NCBI GenBank assembly: GCA_021824855.1
Contig: JAKAJX010000009.1
Coordinates: forward strand, 1-15,217
Direction: 5' to 3'
DNA from: Bacteroidota bacterium
Lineage (GTDB): Bacteria > Bacteroidota > Bacteroidia > Chitinophagales > Chitinophagaceae
DNA: 15,217 nucleotides
A model generated the notes under the pieces. It searched no databases. It saw only the letters and a program-made list of their open reading frames with translations, and was not told where the DNA came from. Position numbers and translations under genes: made by a program. Positions 1 to 6,804 of this stretch are shown here, in pieces (positions within the stretch are counted from its first letter, which is position 1; every line of letters begins with the position of its first letter).

Positions 1-337
1 CTTTAATGCGTGCACTTTTACCACTACGCTCACGTAAATAGTATAATTTAGCACGGCGAACTTTACCGGCTTTATTTAATACAATTGAATCGATATTGGG
101 TGAAAAGAAAGGAAATAACCTTTCAACACCTATTCCATCGGAAATTTTACGAACAGTAAAAGAAGAAGTAGCTCCATTTCCTTGAATTTTAACTACATCT
201 CCACGGAAACTTTGAATACGCTCTTTACCTCCTTCTACAATTTTATAATTAACGGTAACATTATCACCGGCTTTAAATTTCGGAAGTTCTTTTTTAACTG
301 TTAATTGTTCGTGTACAAACTGAACTGCTTCGCTCAT
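1..337 (-). CDS. rplS: 50S ribosomal protein L19 (partial, C-terminus beyond left edge)
   Basis: Component of the large ribosomal subunit located at the 30S-50S interface. 112 codons are visible from an ATG at 337, and the gene runs off the left edge. L19 is usually 115-120 residues, so only a few C-terminal residues are missing. The family signature is clear: the stretch RKISDGIGVERLFPFFSP (about residues 63-80), then NIDSIVL, then GKVRRAKLYYLRERSGK (about 91-107). It lies 68 bases downstream of rny on the same strand, but a near-consensus Bacteroidota promoter in that gap suggests it can be transcribed on its own. Identification is by recognised motifs; nothing unusual is seen in the protein. 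Confidence 0.97.
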   Translation of the reverse strand, partial: MSEAVQFVHEQLTVKKELPKFKAGDNVTVNYKIVEGGKERIQSFRGDVVKIQGNGATSSFTVRKISDGIGVERLFPFFSPNIDSIVLNKAGKVRRAKLYYLRERSGKSARIK

Positions 338-358
338 AACTTTAATTTTTGCGGACGG

Positions 359-388
359 CAAAGGTAATGGAAAATTCGAAATTACAAA
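359..388 (-). promoter_or_regulatory. Bacteroidota-type promoter of rplS
   Basis: Read on the minus strand, TTTG (388-385) is followed by 18 bases and TACCTTTG (366-359). This matches both halves of the known Bacteroidota primary-sigma consensus (TTTG at -33, TAnnTTTG at -7). Transcription would begin around 352, giving a leader of about 15 bases before the ATG at 337. It is the best-matching promoter in the window. The call rests on pattern only. Confidence 0.65.
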
Positions 389-405
389 TGCAATTTTCTA
401 ATTCT

Positions 406-1971
406 TTATCTTGCTACGTTTACGGCTCTTTTTTCTCGAATAACTGTAACCTTAATTTGACCCGGATAAGTCATTTCTGTTTGAATTTTTTGGGCTATCT
501 CGAAACTTAATTTATCGCTATCAGTATCTGTTACTTTATCTGCCTCTACAATTACCCTTAACTCTCGCCCAGCCTGAATTGCATACGCTTTTTCCACTCC
601 CTGATAATTCATAGCCAAATTTTCTAAATCTTTAATACGCTGCAAATATTGTTGCATTATTTCACGTCTCGCACCGGGTCTCGCACCACTAATTGCATCG
701 CAAGCCTGAACTATTGGCGAAATAACATATTGCATTTCCATTTCATCGTGATGAGCACCTATTGCATTCACTACTGCAGGATTTTCGCCATATTTTTCGG
801 CCAATTTAGCTCCTAATAAAGCATGGCTTAATTCGGTTTCCTCGTCGGGCACTTTACCAATATCGTGTAATAAACCGGCACGTTTTGCCAATTTCGGATT
901 CATTCCCAATTCGCTTGCCATTATTGCACATAAATTAGCAACTTCACGGCTATGCATTAATAAATTTTGCCCATAAGAAGAACGAAAACGCATTTTACCC
1001 ACTATTCTTACCAATTCTTTGTGTAACCCATGAATACCCAATTCAATTACCGTTCTTTCCCCAATTTCCATTACCTGCTCTTCTAATTGTTTGCGCGTTT
1101 TTTCTACCACTTCTTCAATACGAGCCGGATGAATACGACCATCGGCTACCAATCTTTGCAAACTTAAACGAGCTATTTCTCTACGAAGTGGATCGAATGA
1201 AGATAAGATGATTGCTTCAGGTGTATCATCTACAATTAAATCTACTCCGGTTGCAGCTTCAATAGCACGTATATTTCTTCCTTCTCTACCAATAATTTGA
1301 CCTTTAATTTCATCAGTTTCTAAATTAAAAACTGTAACTGTATTTTCGATAGTTTGTTCGGCTGCTGTTCGTTGAATAGATTGAATAACAATTTTTCGGG
1401 CTTCTTTATTTGCCTTTTGCTTGGCTTCTTCAATAATTTCTTGCTGAACAGATAAAGCTTGTGTTTGTGCTTCGTGCTTTAAACTTTCTATTAACTGTGC
1501 TTTTGCCTCATCGGCAGTTAAATTGGCAATTTTTTCGAGGCGACGTATATGTTCTTCTTGATGCTTTTCGAGCTCAGTACGTTTATGATTTACTACTTCA
1601 ATTTGCCTGTTAAGGTTTTCTTTAATTATTTCGTTTTCCTTTAATTGCTTATCTAATGCAATTTCTTTTTGATTGATAGCAATTTCTTTTTGTTTAGCAC
1701 GCGTCTCAGATTCGCTCATTTTTCTGTTTCGCTCCAACACTTCTTTATCGTGTTCGGCCTTTAACTGCACAAATTTTTCTTTGGCTTCGAGCTGTTTTTC
1801 CTTTTTAATAGTTTCGGCTCTTAATTCAGCCTCTTTAATAATACTTTGTGCTTGAAGTTCGGCTTCTTCAACCTGCCTTTTGGTGTTTTTGGCAAAAATA
1901 AATTTACCCGCTATAACACCTGCAATTAGTGCAATTACACCAATTATAATAGAAATAACCAATGGGTTCAT
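406..1971 (-). CDS. rny: Ribonuclease Y
   Basis: Membrane-anchored endoribonuclease that starts mRNA decay. The 521 residues match the usual family length. Order of parts: one N-terminal transmembrane helix (about residues 4-26), a long charged coiled coil (about 31-200), a KH RNA-binding domain with the GREGRNIR loop (228-235), and an HD hydrolase domain with the metal-binding HD pair at H369-D370 in the sequence GLLHDIGKVPDEE. H340 in the segment around 331-341, AHHDEM (406-411) and DAISGARPGARRE (424-436) are also typical of RNase Y. The ATG at 1971 gives the membrane helix directly at the N-terminus. It is separated from zapA by about 150 bases that carry a possible -7 element, so it may be transcribed separately. 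The pheT - small gene - zapA - rny order is, as I recall it, common in Bacteroidota. Confidence 0.97.
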   Translation of the reverse strand: MNPLVISIIIGVIALIAGVIAGKFIFAKNTKRQVEEAELQAQSIIKEAELRAETIKKEKQLEAKEKFVQLKAEHDKEVLERNRKMSESETRAKQKEIAINQKEIALDKQLKENEIIKENLNRQIEVVNHKRTELEKHQEEHIRRLEKIANLTADEAKAQLIESLKHEAQTQALSVQQEIIEEAKQKANKEARKIVIQSIQRTAAEQTIENTVTVFNLETDEIKGQIIGREGRNIRAIEAATGVDLIVDDTPEAIILSSFDPLRREIARLSLQRLVADGRIHPARIEEVVEKTRKQLEEQVMEIGERTVIELGIHGLHKELVRIVGKMRFRSSYGQNLLMHSREVANLCAIMASELGMNPKLAKRAGLLHDIGKVPDEETELSHALLGAKLAEKYGENPAVVNAIGAHHDEMEMQYVISPIVQACDAISGARPGARREIMQQYLQRIKDLENLAMNYQGVEKAYAIQAGRELRVIVEADKVTDTDSDKLSFEIAQKIQTEMTYPGQIKVTVIREKRAVNVAR

Positions 1972-2051
1972 GATTGTTCAATGTTTTAAAATAGTTCACA
2001 ATTAATCTAATATCTGCCTCTCCGTTACTTTACAAAATAAGGGCTAATTTG

Positions 2052-2059
2052 CGAAGATA
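2052..2059 (-). promoter_or_regulatory. Possible -7 element of an rny promoter
   Basis: On the minus strand the octamer TATCTTCG matches TAnnTTTG except for one base. It sits in the 152-base gap between zapA and rny, and the mRNA leader would be about 75 bases. No clear TTTG is found at the right distance upstream, so this is only a half-supported promoter. The same TAnnTTCG variant occurs upstream of the korA-like gene. Confidence 0.35.
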
Positions 2060-2123
2060 AATAATTTAGGGTACTGAAATAGTTTGGAATGAGATTTAAT
2101 TATATTGAAAAAGTATTTAACTG

Positions 2124-2432
2124 CTAAGGTTCATTGGCTATGTTTTTTATTAATAAGCTTTCAAGACTGATAAGCTTATTAAAAATTTCTTGCTGCTGAA
2201 TAATGTCGGTGGTAGATTTTGTTTGTTCGGTTGCAAACCATAATAATACCATCGATACATAATCTTGCATATCCTTACCGGCAAAACTATTTTTAAATTC
2301 TATTACTTTATCGTTAATTAATTTAACGGTTTTACGCAACATTTCTTCGTCTGCAGGTTCTATTTTTAACCGATATGTTCTATCGGCAATAACTACATTA
2401 ACAGGAATTAAATTATTCATATTACTCTGCAT
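2124..2432 (-). CDS. zapA: Cell division protein ZapA
   Basis: Small cytoplasmic protein that binds and bundles FtsZ filaments at the division ring. The N-terminal half has the ZapA pattern: a short beta-strand pair (VNVVIADRTYRLKI, about residues 7-20), then helices with the run ADEEMLRKTVKLINDKV, ending in a C-terminal coiled-coil-like helix. 102 residues from the ATG at 2432; a second in-frame ATG at 2420 gives 98 residues starting MNNLIPVN, which looks more like family members. The first start overlaps the end of the upstream coiled-coil gene, while the second begins one base after that gene's TAA (2424-2422). Either way the two are translationally adjacent and surely cotranscribed. Confidence 0.88.
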   Translation of the reverse strand: MQSNMNNLIPVNVVIADRTYRLKIEPADEEMLRKTVKLINDKVIEFKNSFAGKDMQDYVSMVLLWFATEQTKSTTDIIQQQEIFNKLISLESLLIKNIANEP

Positions 2433-2715
2433 TCAATAGTGAAATACATTTTTCAATTTCTTTTAAATAACCGTCAATTCTTTTTTCTAATTCTTTTTTA
2501 TCTTCTTTACTTGAGTTGCTATAACCTAATTTAAGTACATCAACTTGCCTATGTAAATTATCTAATTCTTCTTTTTGTGATTGAATAAGTTGATTTAATT
2601 TTTCTATATCGCTTTTAAGTTTAAGATTTTCTTTCTGAGCCTGTTGATGCTCTTTTAACAACTGTTGCAGTTTTAGTTGAATATTTTGTATTTGAAGTTG
2701 AATTTGATTGTACAT
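2422..2715 (-). CDS. Small coiled-coil protein upstream of zapA
   Basis: 97 residues, nearly all predicted helical and rich in Q, K, E and L. Heptad-like spacing of hydrophobic residues runs from about residue 5 to 63 (for example IQNIQLKLQQLLKEH and IEKLNQLIQSQKEELDNL). A break at about 64-70 (LGYSNSS) is followed by a second helix that ends in the amphipathic segment GYLKEIEKCISLLN (about 82-95). There is no signal peptide or membrane segment. The gene starts 20 bases after the pheT stop and its end touches or overlaps the zapA start. I do not recognise a named family. By position and form it resembles a ZapB-like partner of ZapA, but that is inference; a generic tropomyosin-like scaffold is equally possible from sequence alone. 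Confidence 0.8.
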   Translation of the reverse strand: MYNQIQLQIQNIQLKLQQLLKEHQQAQKENLKLKSDIEKLNQLIQSQKEELDNLHRQVDVLKLGYSNSSKEDKKELEKRIDGYLKEIEKCISLLNAE

Positions 2716-2735
2716 TGAATAAAGTTTTAGCCTAT

Positions 2736-5150
2736 TTATTTCCTTATTTCTGCTGCTACTTCTTTTTCCAAATTTTCTATTAATTTATTAACTATACTAT
2801 CAATTTCTTTATCGGTAAGTGTTTTTTCTTCATCTAAAAAAGTAAAGCTAATTGCTAAAGATTTTTTATTTGCTCCTAATTTATCACTTTCAAAAACATC
2901 AAATAACCGCATAGATTGTAATTTGGGCAATTTTATTTTTTTAACTACTGCCTCAATAAATTCGTACGTAACTGAATTAGCTACTACCAAAGCCAAATCT
3001 CTTTGCACCGACTGAAATTTGGGTACTTCTTTATATACTATTTTTTGTTTTTCAATTGCTTTTAAAATTTCAGAAAAATTAAAATCAATAAAATATACAG
3101 GTTGTTTTATATCGAAAAGTTGAAGTTTATTTGAAGCAACCAATGCCAATTTGCCTAACTCTTTTTTGCCACAAAAAATTTGAAATTCATTTTCATTTTG
3201 TTCAATGCGATAATCAATTAAGCCCAACAAATTAACAATACTTGTAACAATGCCTTTTGCAGTAAAAAAATCTAAAGGTTTAGATTTTTGTCTCCAAAAA
3301 TTTTCGTGATTATTTCCTGTTATATACAAACTTAAATGTTCTTCTTCTTTGTATTTCCCTACTTCGCTGCTATAATAAGTTTTGCCAAACTCAAAGAATT
3401 GGAGGTTGGTATTTTTCCTGTTAATATTATAGATAATAGATTCTAATCCGGTTTCTAACATGGATGGGCGAAGTACATCTAATTCTGCACTTAAATTGTT
3501 AATCATTTTTACCGCAGTTTGCAATACTTCTTTATCGAAATAGTTACTGTTGGTAATTGAATTGGTAAATATTTCATTAAAGCCTTGTGCGGCTAAGTAA
3601 TTAGCAATTTTTTCACGTAGCTTTTCTTTTATTCCATATTGGTCGGTAGCAGGAGAAATGGTTATGGCAGAAGGAATATCAATACTATCTAATCCATCAA
3701 TTCGTACAATTTCTTCTACAATATCTGCGGGCAAACTAATATCGGGTTTACTAAATGGCACTGCAACCCATAATTCATCTATTCCTTCTTTCACAATTTC
3801 AAAACCCAGTGCTACTAAAATTCTTTTTACTGCATCGGGGTGATAATTTTTTCCGCTGAGTTTTTTTAGGTAATGATACTTAATAGCAAATTGTACTTTT
3901 TCTTTGGGCATTGGATATACATCAACTACTTCGCTGCTAATTTCTCCGCCTGCTATTTCTTTTATTAATAATGCAGCCCGTTTTAAAACATGTACGGTAT
4001 TAGAAATATCTACGCCTTTTTCAAATCGAGTTGCTGCATCTGTTCTTAATCCATGGTGTAAAGAAGTTTTTCGTATAGCAATTGAATTAAAACAAGCACT
4101 TTCTAAAAAAATGTTTTTGGTAGATGCACTCACTCCACTATGCAATCCTCCAAATACTCCACCAATGCACATCGGTTCTTCGTTTCCGTTACATATCATT
4201 AAATCGTTTGCAATTAATTTTCTTTCCTTCTCATCTAATGTAACAAAGGGTGTTCCTGCTGATAGATTTTTTACAATTACATGATTATTTTTAATGGCCG
4301 CTACATCAAATGCATGCAAAGGCTGACCCGTTTCGTGCAATATATAATTGGTAATATCTACTATATTATTAATGGGCCTAAGACCAATTGCCATTAATTT
4401 GTTTTTTAGCCATTGAGGAGAATCGGCCACTGTAACATTGCTGATAGTTACCCCGGCATAACGTGGGCAAGCTTCGGGATTTTGAAGTGTAACTTTGATA
4501 GGCAATAAAACATTATCGGGCTTAAAACTGTTGTTGAAAATAGATTTAGGTTTTGTTTCTTTTTTATTATGATGTGTTAAATAAGCACAAACATCTTTAG
4601 CAACACCATAATGACTCATTGCTTCCATTCTATTAGGTGTTAATCCTATTTCATATATCCAATCGGTATATAACTGAAAATATTCTGATGCAGATTTTCC
4701 TACTACAGCATCATTCGGTAAAACAATAATACCTTCATGAGAAATGCCTAATCCAATTTCATCTTCGGCACAAATCATTCCAAAACTTTCTATTCCACGA
4801 ATTTTGGCAACCTTCATGGTAATAGGTTCTCCATGCATTGGATAAATTGTTGTACCAACAGTTGCCACTACCACTTTTTGTCCAACTGCAACATTAGCTG
4901 CTCCGCAAACAATTTGTAAATTTTCTTTTTCGCCTATTGAAACTCGTGTAAGTTTTAGTTTATCGGCATTAGGATGCAAATCGCATTGAATTACTTCTCC
5001 TATTATTAATCCCTTTAACCCTCCTTTAATACTTTCATATTTTTCTAAACTTTCTACCTCTAATCCAATAGCAGTGAGAATACGAGATAATTTTTCCGGT
5101 TCAATTACTTCTGAAAGATATTCACTTAACCAATTATAACTAATCGTCAT
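2736..5150 (-). CDS. pheT: Phenylalanine--tRNA ligase beta subunit
   Basis: Beta chain of the alpha2-beta2 enzyme that charges tRNA-Phe; it carries editing and tRNA-binding functions. I choose the ATG at 5150 (804 residues, beginning MTISYNWLSEYL). An upstream in-frame TTG at 5174 would add eight residues but lies at the end of a perfect -7 promoter octamer, so it cannot sensibly be the start. In order, numbered from the ATG: N-terminal helix, EMAP/OB-type tRNA-binding domain with HPNADKLKLTRV (about 59-70), B3/B4 editing region with PRYAG and RPINNIVDITNYI followed by GQPLHAFD (about 219-272), B5 domain with HPDAVKRILVALGF (about 427-440), catalytic-like core from about 465, and a C-terminal FDX-ACB anticodon-binding domain starting near VPKFQSVQRDLALV (about 699-712). 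pheS is not next to it, which is normal in Bacteroidota. First gene of a likely operon with the coiled-coil gene and zapA. Confidence 0.97.
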   Translation of the reverse strand: MTISYNWLSEYLSEVIEPEKLSRILTAIGLEVESLEKYESIKGGLKGLIIGEVIQCDLHPNADKLKLTRVSIGEKENLQIVCGAANVAVGQKVVVATVGTTIYPMHGEPITMKVAKIRGIESFGMICAEDEIGLGISHEGIIVLPNDAVVGKSASEYFQLYTDWIYEIGLTPNRMEAMSHYGVAKDVCAYLTHHNKKETKPKSIFNNSFKPDNVLLPIKVTLQNPEACPRYAGVTISNVTVADSPQWLKNKLMAIGLRPINNIVDITNYILHETGQPLHAFDVAAIKNNHVIVKNLSAGTPFVTLDEKERKLIANDLMICNGNEEPMCIGGVFGGLHSGVSASTKNIFLESACFNSIAIRKTSLHHGLRTDAATRFEKGVDISNTVHVLKRAALLIKEIAGGEISSEVVDVYPMPKEKVQFAIKYHYLKKLSGKNYHPDAVKRILVALGFEIVKEGIDELWVAVPFSKPDISLPADIVEEIVRIDGLDSIDIPSAITISPATDQYGIKEKLREKIANYLAAQGFNEIFTNSITNSNYFDKEVLQTAVKMINNLSAELDVLRPSMLETGLESIIYNINRKNTNLQFFEFGKTYYSSEVGKYKEEEHLSLYITGNNHENFWRQKSKPLDFFTAKGIVTSIVNLLGLIDYRIEQNENEFQIFCGKKELGKLALVASNKLQLFDIKQPVYFIDFNFSEILKAIEKQKIVYKEVPKFQSVQRDLALVVANSVTYEFIEAVVKKIKLPKLQSMRLFDVFESDKLGANKKSLAISFTFLDEEKTLTDKEIDSIVNKLIENLEKEVAAEIRK

Positions 5151-5171
5151 GTTTTTTTGTTGAATGAACTG

Positions 5172-5179
5172 CAAATATA
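5172..5179 (-). promoter_or_regulatory. -7 element of the pheT promoter
   Basis: The minus-strand octamer TATATTTG is a perfect TAnnTTTG match. It lies 21 bases ahead of the pheT ATG at 5150, placing the transcript start near 5165. I find no good TTTG at the -33 position. It supports the ATG at 5150 over the upstream TTG codon as the translation start. Confidence 0.5.
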
Positions 5180-5247
5180 GTTGATAGCGTTAAGTTATCA
5201 TTAATGCCTGCAATTAAGAGAATAAAACACCAACAAAACGCACATTA

Positions 5248-5697
5248 TTATACGCCAAATTGTACCAAATGATGTTCAATATGCTTGTACATGCCCCGAG
5301 CCCATTCGGTTGGTGTTAGTGTACCAAAAAAAGAATGTGGATGAGTTGTAACTCCAGCTTCTCCATTATCGGCAAATTGTTGAATTAAGTTCAATAATTT
5401 ATTTTTTTCAGCAGCAAAATCTCTCTCATCTTTTATAACAAAACTTTTATCGGTAGGTGCATTTTTAGCAAAAGGCTTCTCGTTAAAAAATGCAGGTTTT
5501 ACAAGAGGTGCTAGAATTCTTCCTATAAAAATTCTTGGCGGAAATTTTTTTGCTGTTGCTACTTCCATTGCGGCATTACAATGTGCCAACATTTGAGCTA
5601 CTTGCATTTTACCCCATTTTCTTTGAGAAGTAGGTGTTAACTGTTCAATTCTACTTTTTAGTAATGCTACATCGGCTGTATTGAATAAATTTTTCAA
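5248..5697 (-). CDS. DUF1569 (DinB/YfiT-like fold) protein, UUG start
   Basis: 149-residue cytoplasmic protein that I recognise as DUF1569. The family signature is near the C-terminus, HSFFGTLTPTEWARGMYKH followed by IEHHLVQFGV (about residues 121-149). The N-terminal part has KWGKMQVAQMLAHCNAAME (about 27-45). H39 with H139 and H142/H143 fit the three-histidine metal site of DinB-like four-helix proteins. The true substrate is unknown; members are loosely compared with thiol-dependent metalloenzymes. The start codon is TTG at 5697-5695: no in-frame ATG exists upstream before a stop at 5712-5710, and the first internal ATG (M31) would remove a conserved helix. It begins 4 bases after the stop of the YjbR-like gene, so the two are one transcription unit. 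About 100 bases separate it from pheT, and I see no clear terminator there. Confidence 0.85.
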   Translation of the reverse strand: MKNLFNTADVALLKSRIEQLTPTSQRKWGKMQVAQMLAHCNAAMEVATAKKFPPRIFIGRILAPLVKPAFFNEKPFAKNAPTDKSFVIKDERDFAAEKNKLLNLIQQFADNGEAGVTTHPHSFFGTLTPTEWARGMYKHIEHHLVQFGV

Positions 5698-5701
5698 GTT
5701 G

Positions 5702-6028
5702 TTATTTTTTTAATTGTACTAATTGATATGAGTTATCTATTATTTTTTTTAATTGCTGCGAAGATAAAATTCCGTTTACAATAATTGTATTCCAGTGCTT
5801 TTTGTTCATGTGATACCCAGGCAATACCGCAGTAGGATAAGCTGCTCGCAATTCAATTGCTTCATCGGGGTTGCATTTAGCATTAAATTGTAAAGGTTGT
5901 GTATCTAATGCAATGATTAAAAATATTTTTCCATTTACTTTCAAAACCAAATTAGTATCTCCAAAAGGAAAAGCTTCTTCAACATTGGCTTTAGTTAAAC
6001 AATATTCTCTCAATAATTCAACGTTCAT
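5702..6028 (-). CDS. MmcQ/YjbR family protein
   Basis: 108 residues of the YjbR/MmcQ family, small proteins with a CyaY-like fold and a proposed DNA-binding role; the biological function is not established. Visible signatures: LREYCLTKANVEEAFPFGD (about 5-23), the central KVNGKIFLIIAL strand pair (about 30-41), CNPDEAIELRAAYP (about 52-65), and the strongly typical PGYHMNKKHWNTI (about 70-82). Length is slightly short but complete. It is the first gene of a two-gene unit with the DUF1569 gene (4-base gap). A striking inverted repeat lies 29-44 bases ahead of its ATG and may be its operator. Confidence 0.9.
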   Translation of the reverse strand: MNVELLREYCLTKANVEEAFPFGDTNLVLKVNGKIFLIIALDTQPLQFNAKCNPDEAIELRAAYPTAVLPGYHMNKKHWNTIIVNGILSSQQLKKIIDNSYQLVQLKK

Positions 6029-6050
6029 AATTTATGTATTTTATACACAC

Positions 6051-6058
6051 TAAATCTA
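6051..6058 (-). promoter_or_regulatory. Possible -7 element for the YjbR-DUF1569 unit
   Basis: Minus-strand TAGATTTA differs from TAnnTTTG only at the last base and would start transcripts about 15-20 bases before the ATG at 6028. It abuts the palindrome at 6057-6072, which would then fill the spacer between the -7 and -33 boxes. No convincing -33 box is present. Confidence 0.3.
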
Positions 6059-6072
6059 CCCCAAATGGGGTA
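6057..6072. promoter_or_regulatory. Inverted repeat TACCCCA-AA-TGGGGTA, NarL-like 7-2-7 operator candidate
   Basis: A perfect 7-base inverted repeat with a 2-base spacer. Its form is that of NarL/NarP sites in enterobacteria (two TACYYMT-like heptamers, inverted, 2 bases apart); the seventh base differs (A instead of T). It lies 29-44 bases upstream of the YjbR-like gene start and about 110 bases beyond the stop of the NarL/LuxR-type response regulator. GC-rich and symmetrical, it stands out from AT-rich surroundings. A transcribed hairpin (6-base stem, 4-base loop) is an alternative reading. Confidence 0.5.
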
Positions 6073-6151
6073 TTGTTTGCATGTGTCTGGTATTCTATTT
6101 TTGTTTTAATAATTTAACTGTTTTTGGGGGAAGGCAGTTTTTGAATTATTT

Positions 6152-6183
6152 GAAAGCATCTCAAAAGGATGCTTTCCTTTTTT
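6152..6183 (+). terminator. Rho-independent terminator-like hairpin, plus orientation
   Basis: GAAAGCATC (6152-6160) pairs with GATGCTTTC (6168-6176) around a 7-base loop, followed on the plus strand by C and six Ts (6178-6183). On the minus strand, where the response-regulator transcript arrives, the hairpin comes right after the stop codon but is followed by AAATAATTC, not a T-tract. It may therefore only protect that 3' end, or it may stop plus-strand transcription from 6029-6150. The hairpin is certain; the direction of use is not. Confidence 0.55.
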
Positions 6184-6802
6184 ATAATAGCCCTACTTTA
6201 TGTAAAGCTTCAATTTTATTACTTACCTGAAGTTTTACATAAATATTTCGCAAATGCGATTTTACTGTTTCATTACTTAAAAATAATAAACTTGCTATTT
6301 CTTTATTAAGCAATCCTTTTGCTGTGTACTGCAAAATTTCTATTTCACGTTCGGTTAACAGATTATGAAAATTATTTTGCTTAGGCCTACTAAATTCTGA
6401 TATTACTTTTTTAGCAATAAACGGACTCATAGGTGCACCGCCATTATACAGCTCAATAATTGATTTTATAATACTTTCAGAACCGGAATCTTTTAAAATA
6501 TATCCGCAAGCTCCTGCTCTTAAAGCATCAAAAACCATATCGGTATTATCGTGTATTGTACAAACTAAAAATTCAATGGCAGGTATGGTATGCTTTAATA
6601 TGGTAATCATTTCAATGCCATTCATTCCATTCATTTCAATATCGGCAATTACAATATCGGGTAAAATATGCGGTATTTCTTTAACTGCATACTCGGCCGA
6701 TGCAAATTCACCAACCAAATGCATATTAGATTGAGCATTAATTAACTGAATTAATGCTTCTCTAAAAATTTTATTGTCTTCAACAATTGCAATTTTTATC
6801 AT
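6182..6802 (-). CDS. NarL/LuxR-family two-component response regulator
   Basis: 206 residues. The N-terminal receiver domain (1-120) has the acidic pair E8-D9, the phospho-acceptor D54 in DIVIADIEMNGMNG, T82, and K104 in YILKDSG. The C-terminal LuxR-type helix-turn-helix (about 148-206) reads LLTEREIEILQYTAKGLLNKE then SNETVKSHLRNIYVKL. All key phosphorylation residues are present, so it should be activated by aspartate phosphorylation and act as a DNA-binding dimer. Its ATG lies 2 bases after the stop of the sensor kinase gene, so the pair is cotranscribed and almost certainly cognate. Its target genes cannot be read from the sequence; the 6057-6072 palindrome is a candidate site. Confidence 0.95.
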   Translation of the reverse strand: MIKIAIVEDNKIFREALIQLINAQSNMHLVGEFASAEYAVKEIPHILPDIVIADIEMNGMNGIEMITILKHTIPAIEFLVCTIHDNTDMVFDALRAGACGYILKDSGSESIIKSIIELYNGGAPMSPFIAKKVISEFSRPKQNNFHNLLTEREIEILQYTAKGLLNKEIASLLFLSNETVKSHLRNIYVKLQVSNKIEALHKVGLL

Positions 6803-6804
6803 TG

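Noticed and set aside
370..398. Inverted repeat GAAAATT ... AATTTTC considered as an rny terminator
   Set aside because: The stem is almost all A-T with a 15-base loop and no T-tract in the right place, and it spans the -33 box of the rplS promoter; most likely chance.
1673..1855. 60-codon plus-strand open frame inside rny
   Set aside because: It is antisense to the RNase Y coiled coil, has low-complexity Ser/Leu/Phe content that mirrors the K/E-rich sense strand, and shows no family motif.
1972..2123. Possible 6S RNA next to zapA, as in gamma-proteobacteria
   Set aside because: The gap is 152 bases, shorter than a typical 6S RNA, and I see no long hairpin with a central bubble; a promoter fragment explains it better.
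3658..4284. Plus-strand open frames of 61 and 126 codons inside pheT
   Set aside because: They overlap conserved pheT domains on the opposite strand, and their composition is what antisense reading of this gene would give.
6116..6139. AACTG ... CAGTT inverted repeat in the gap before the regulator stop
   Set aside because: Only 5 base pairs with a 14-base loop; expected by chance.
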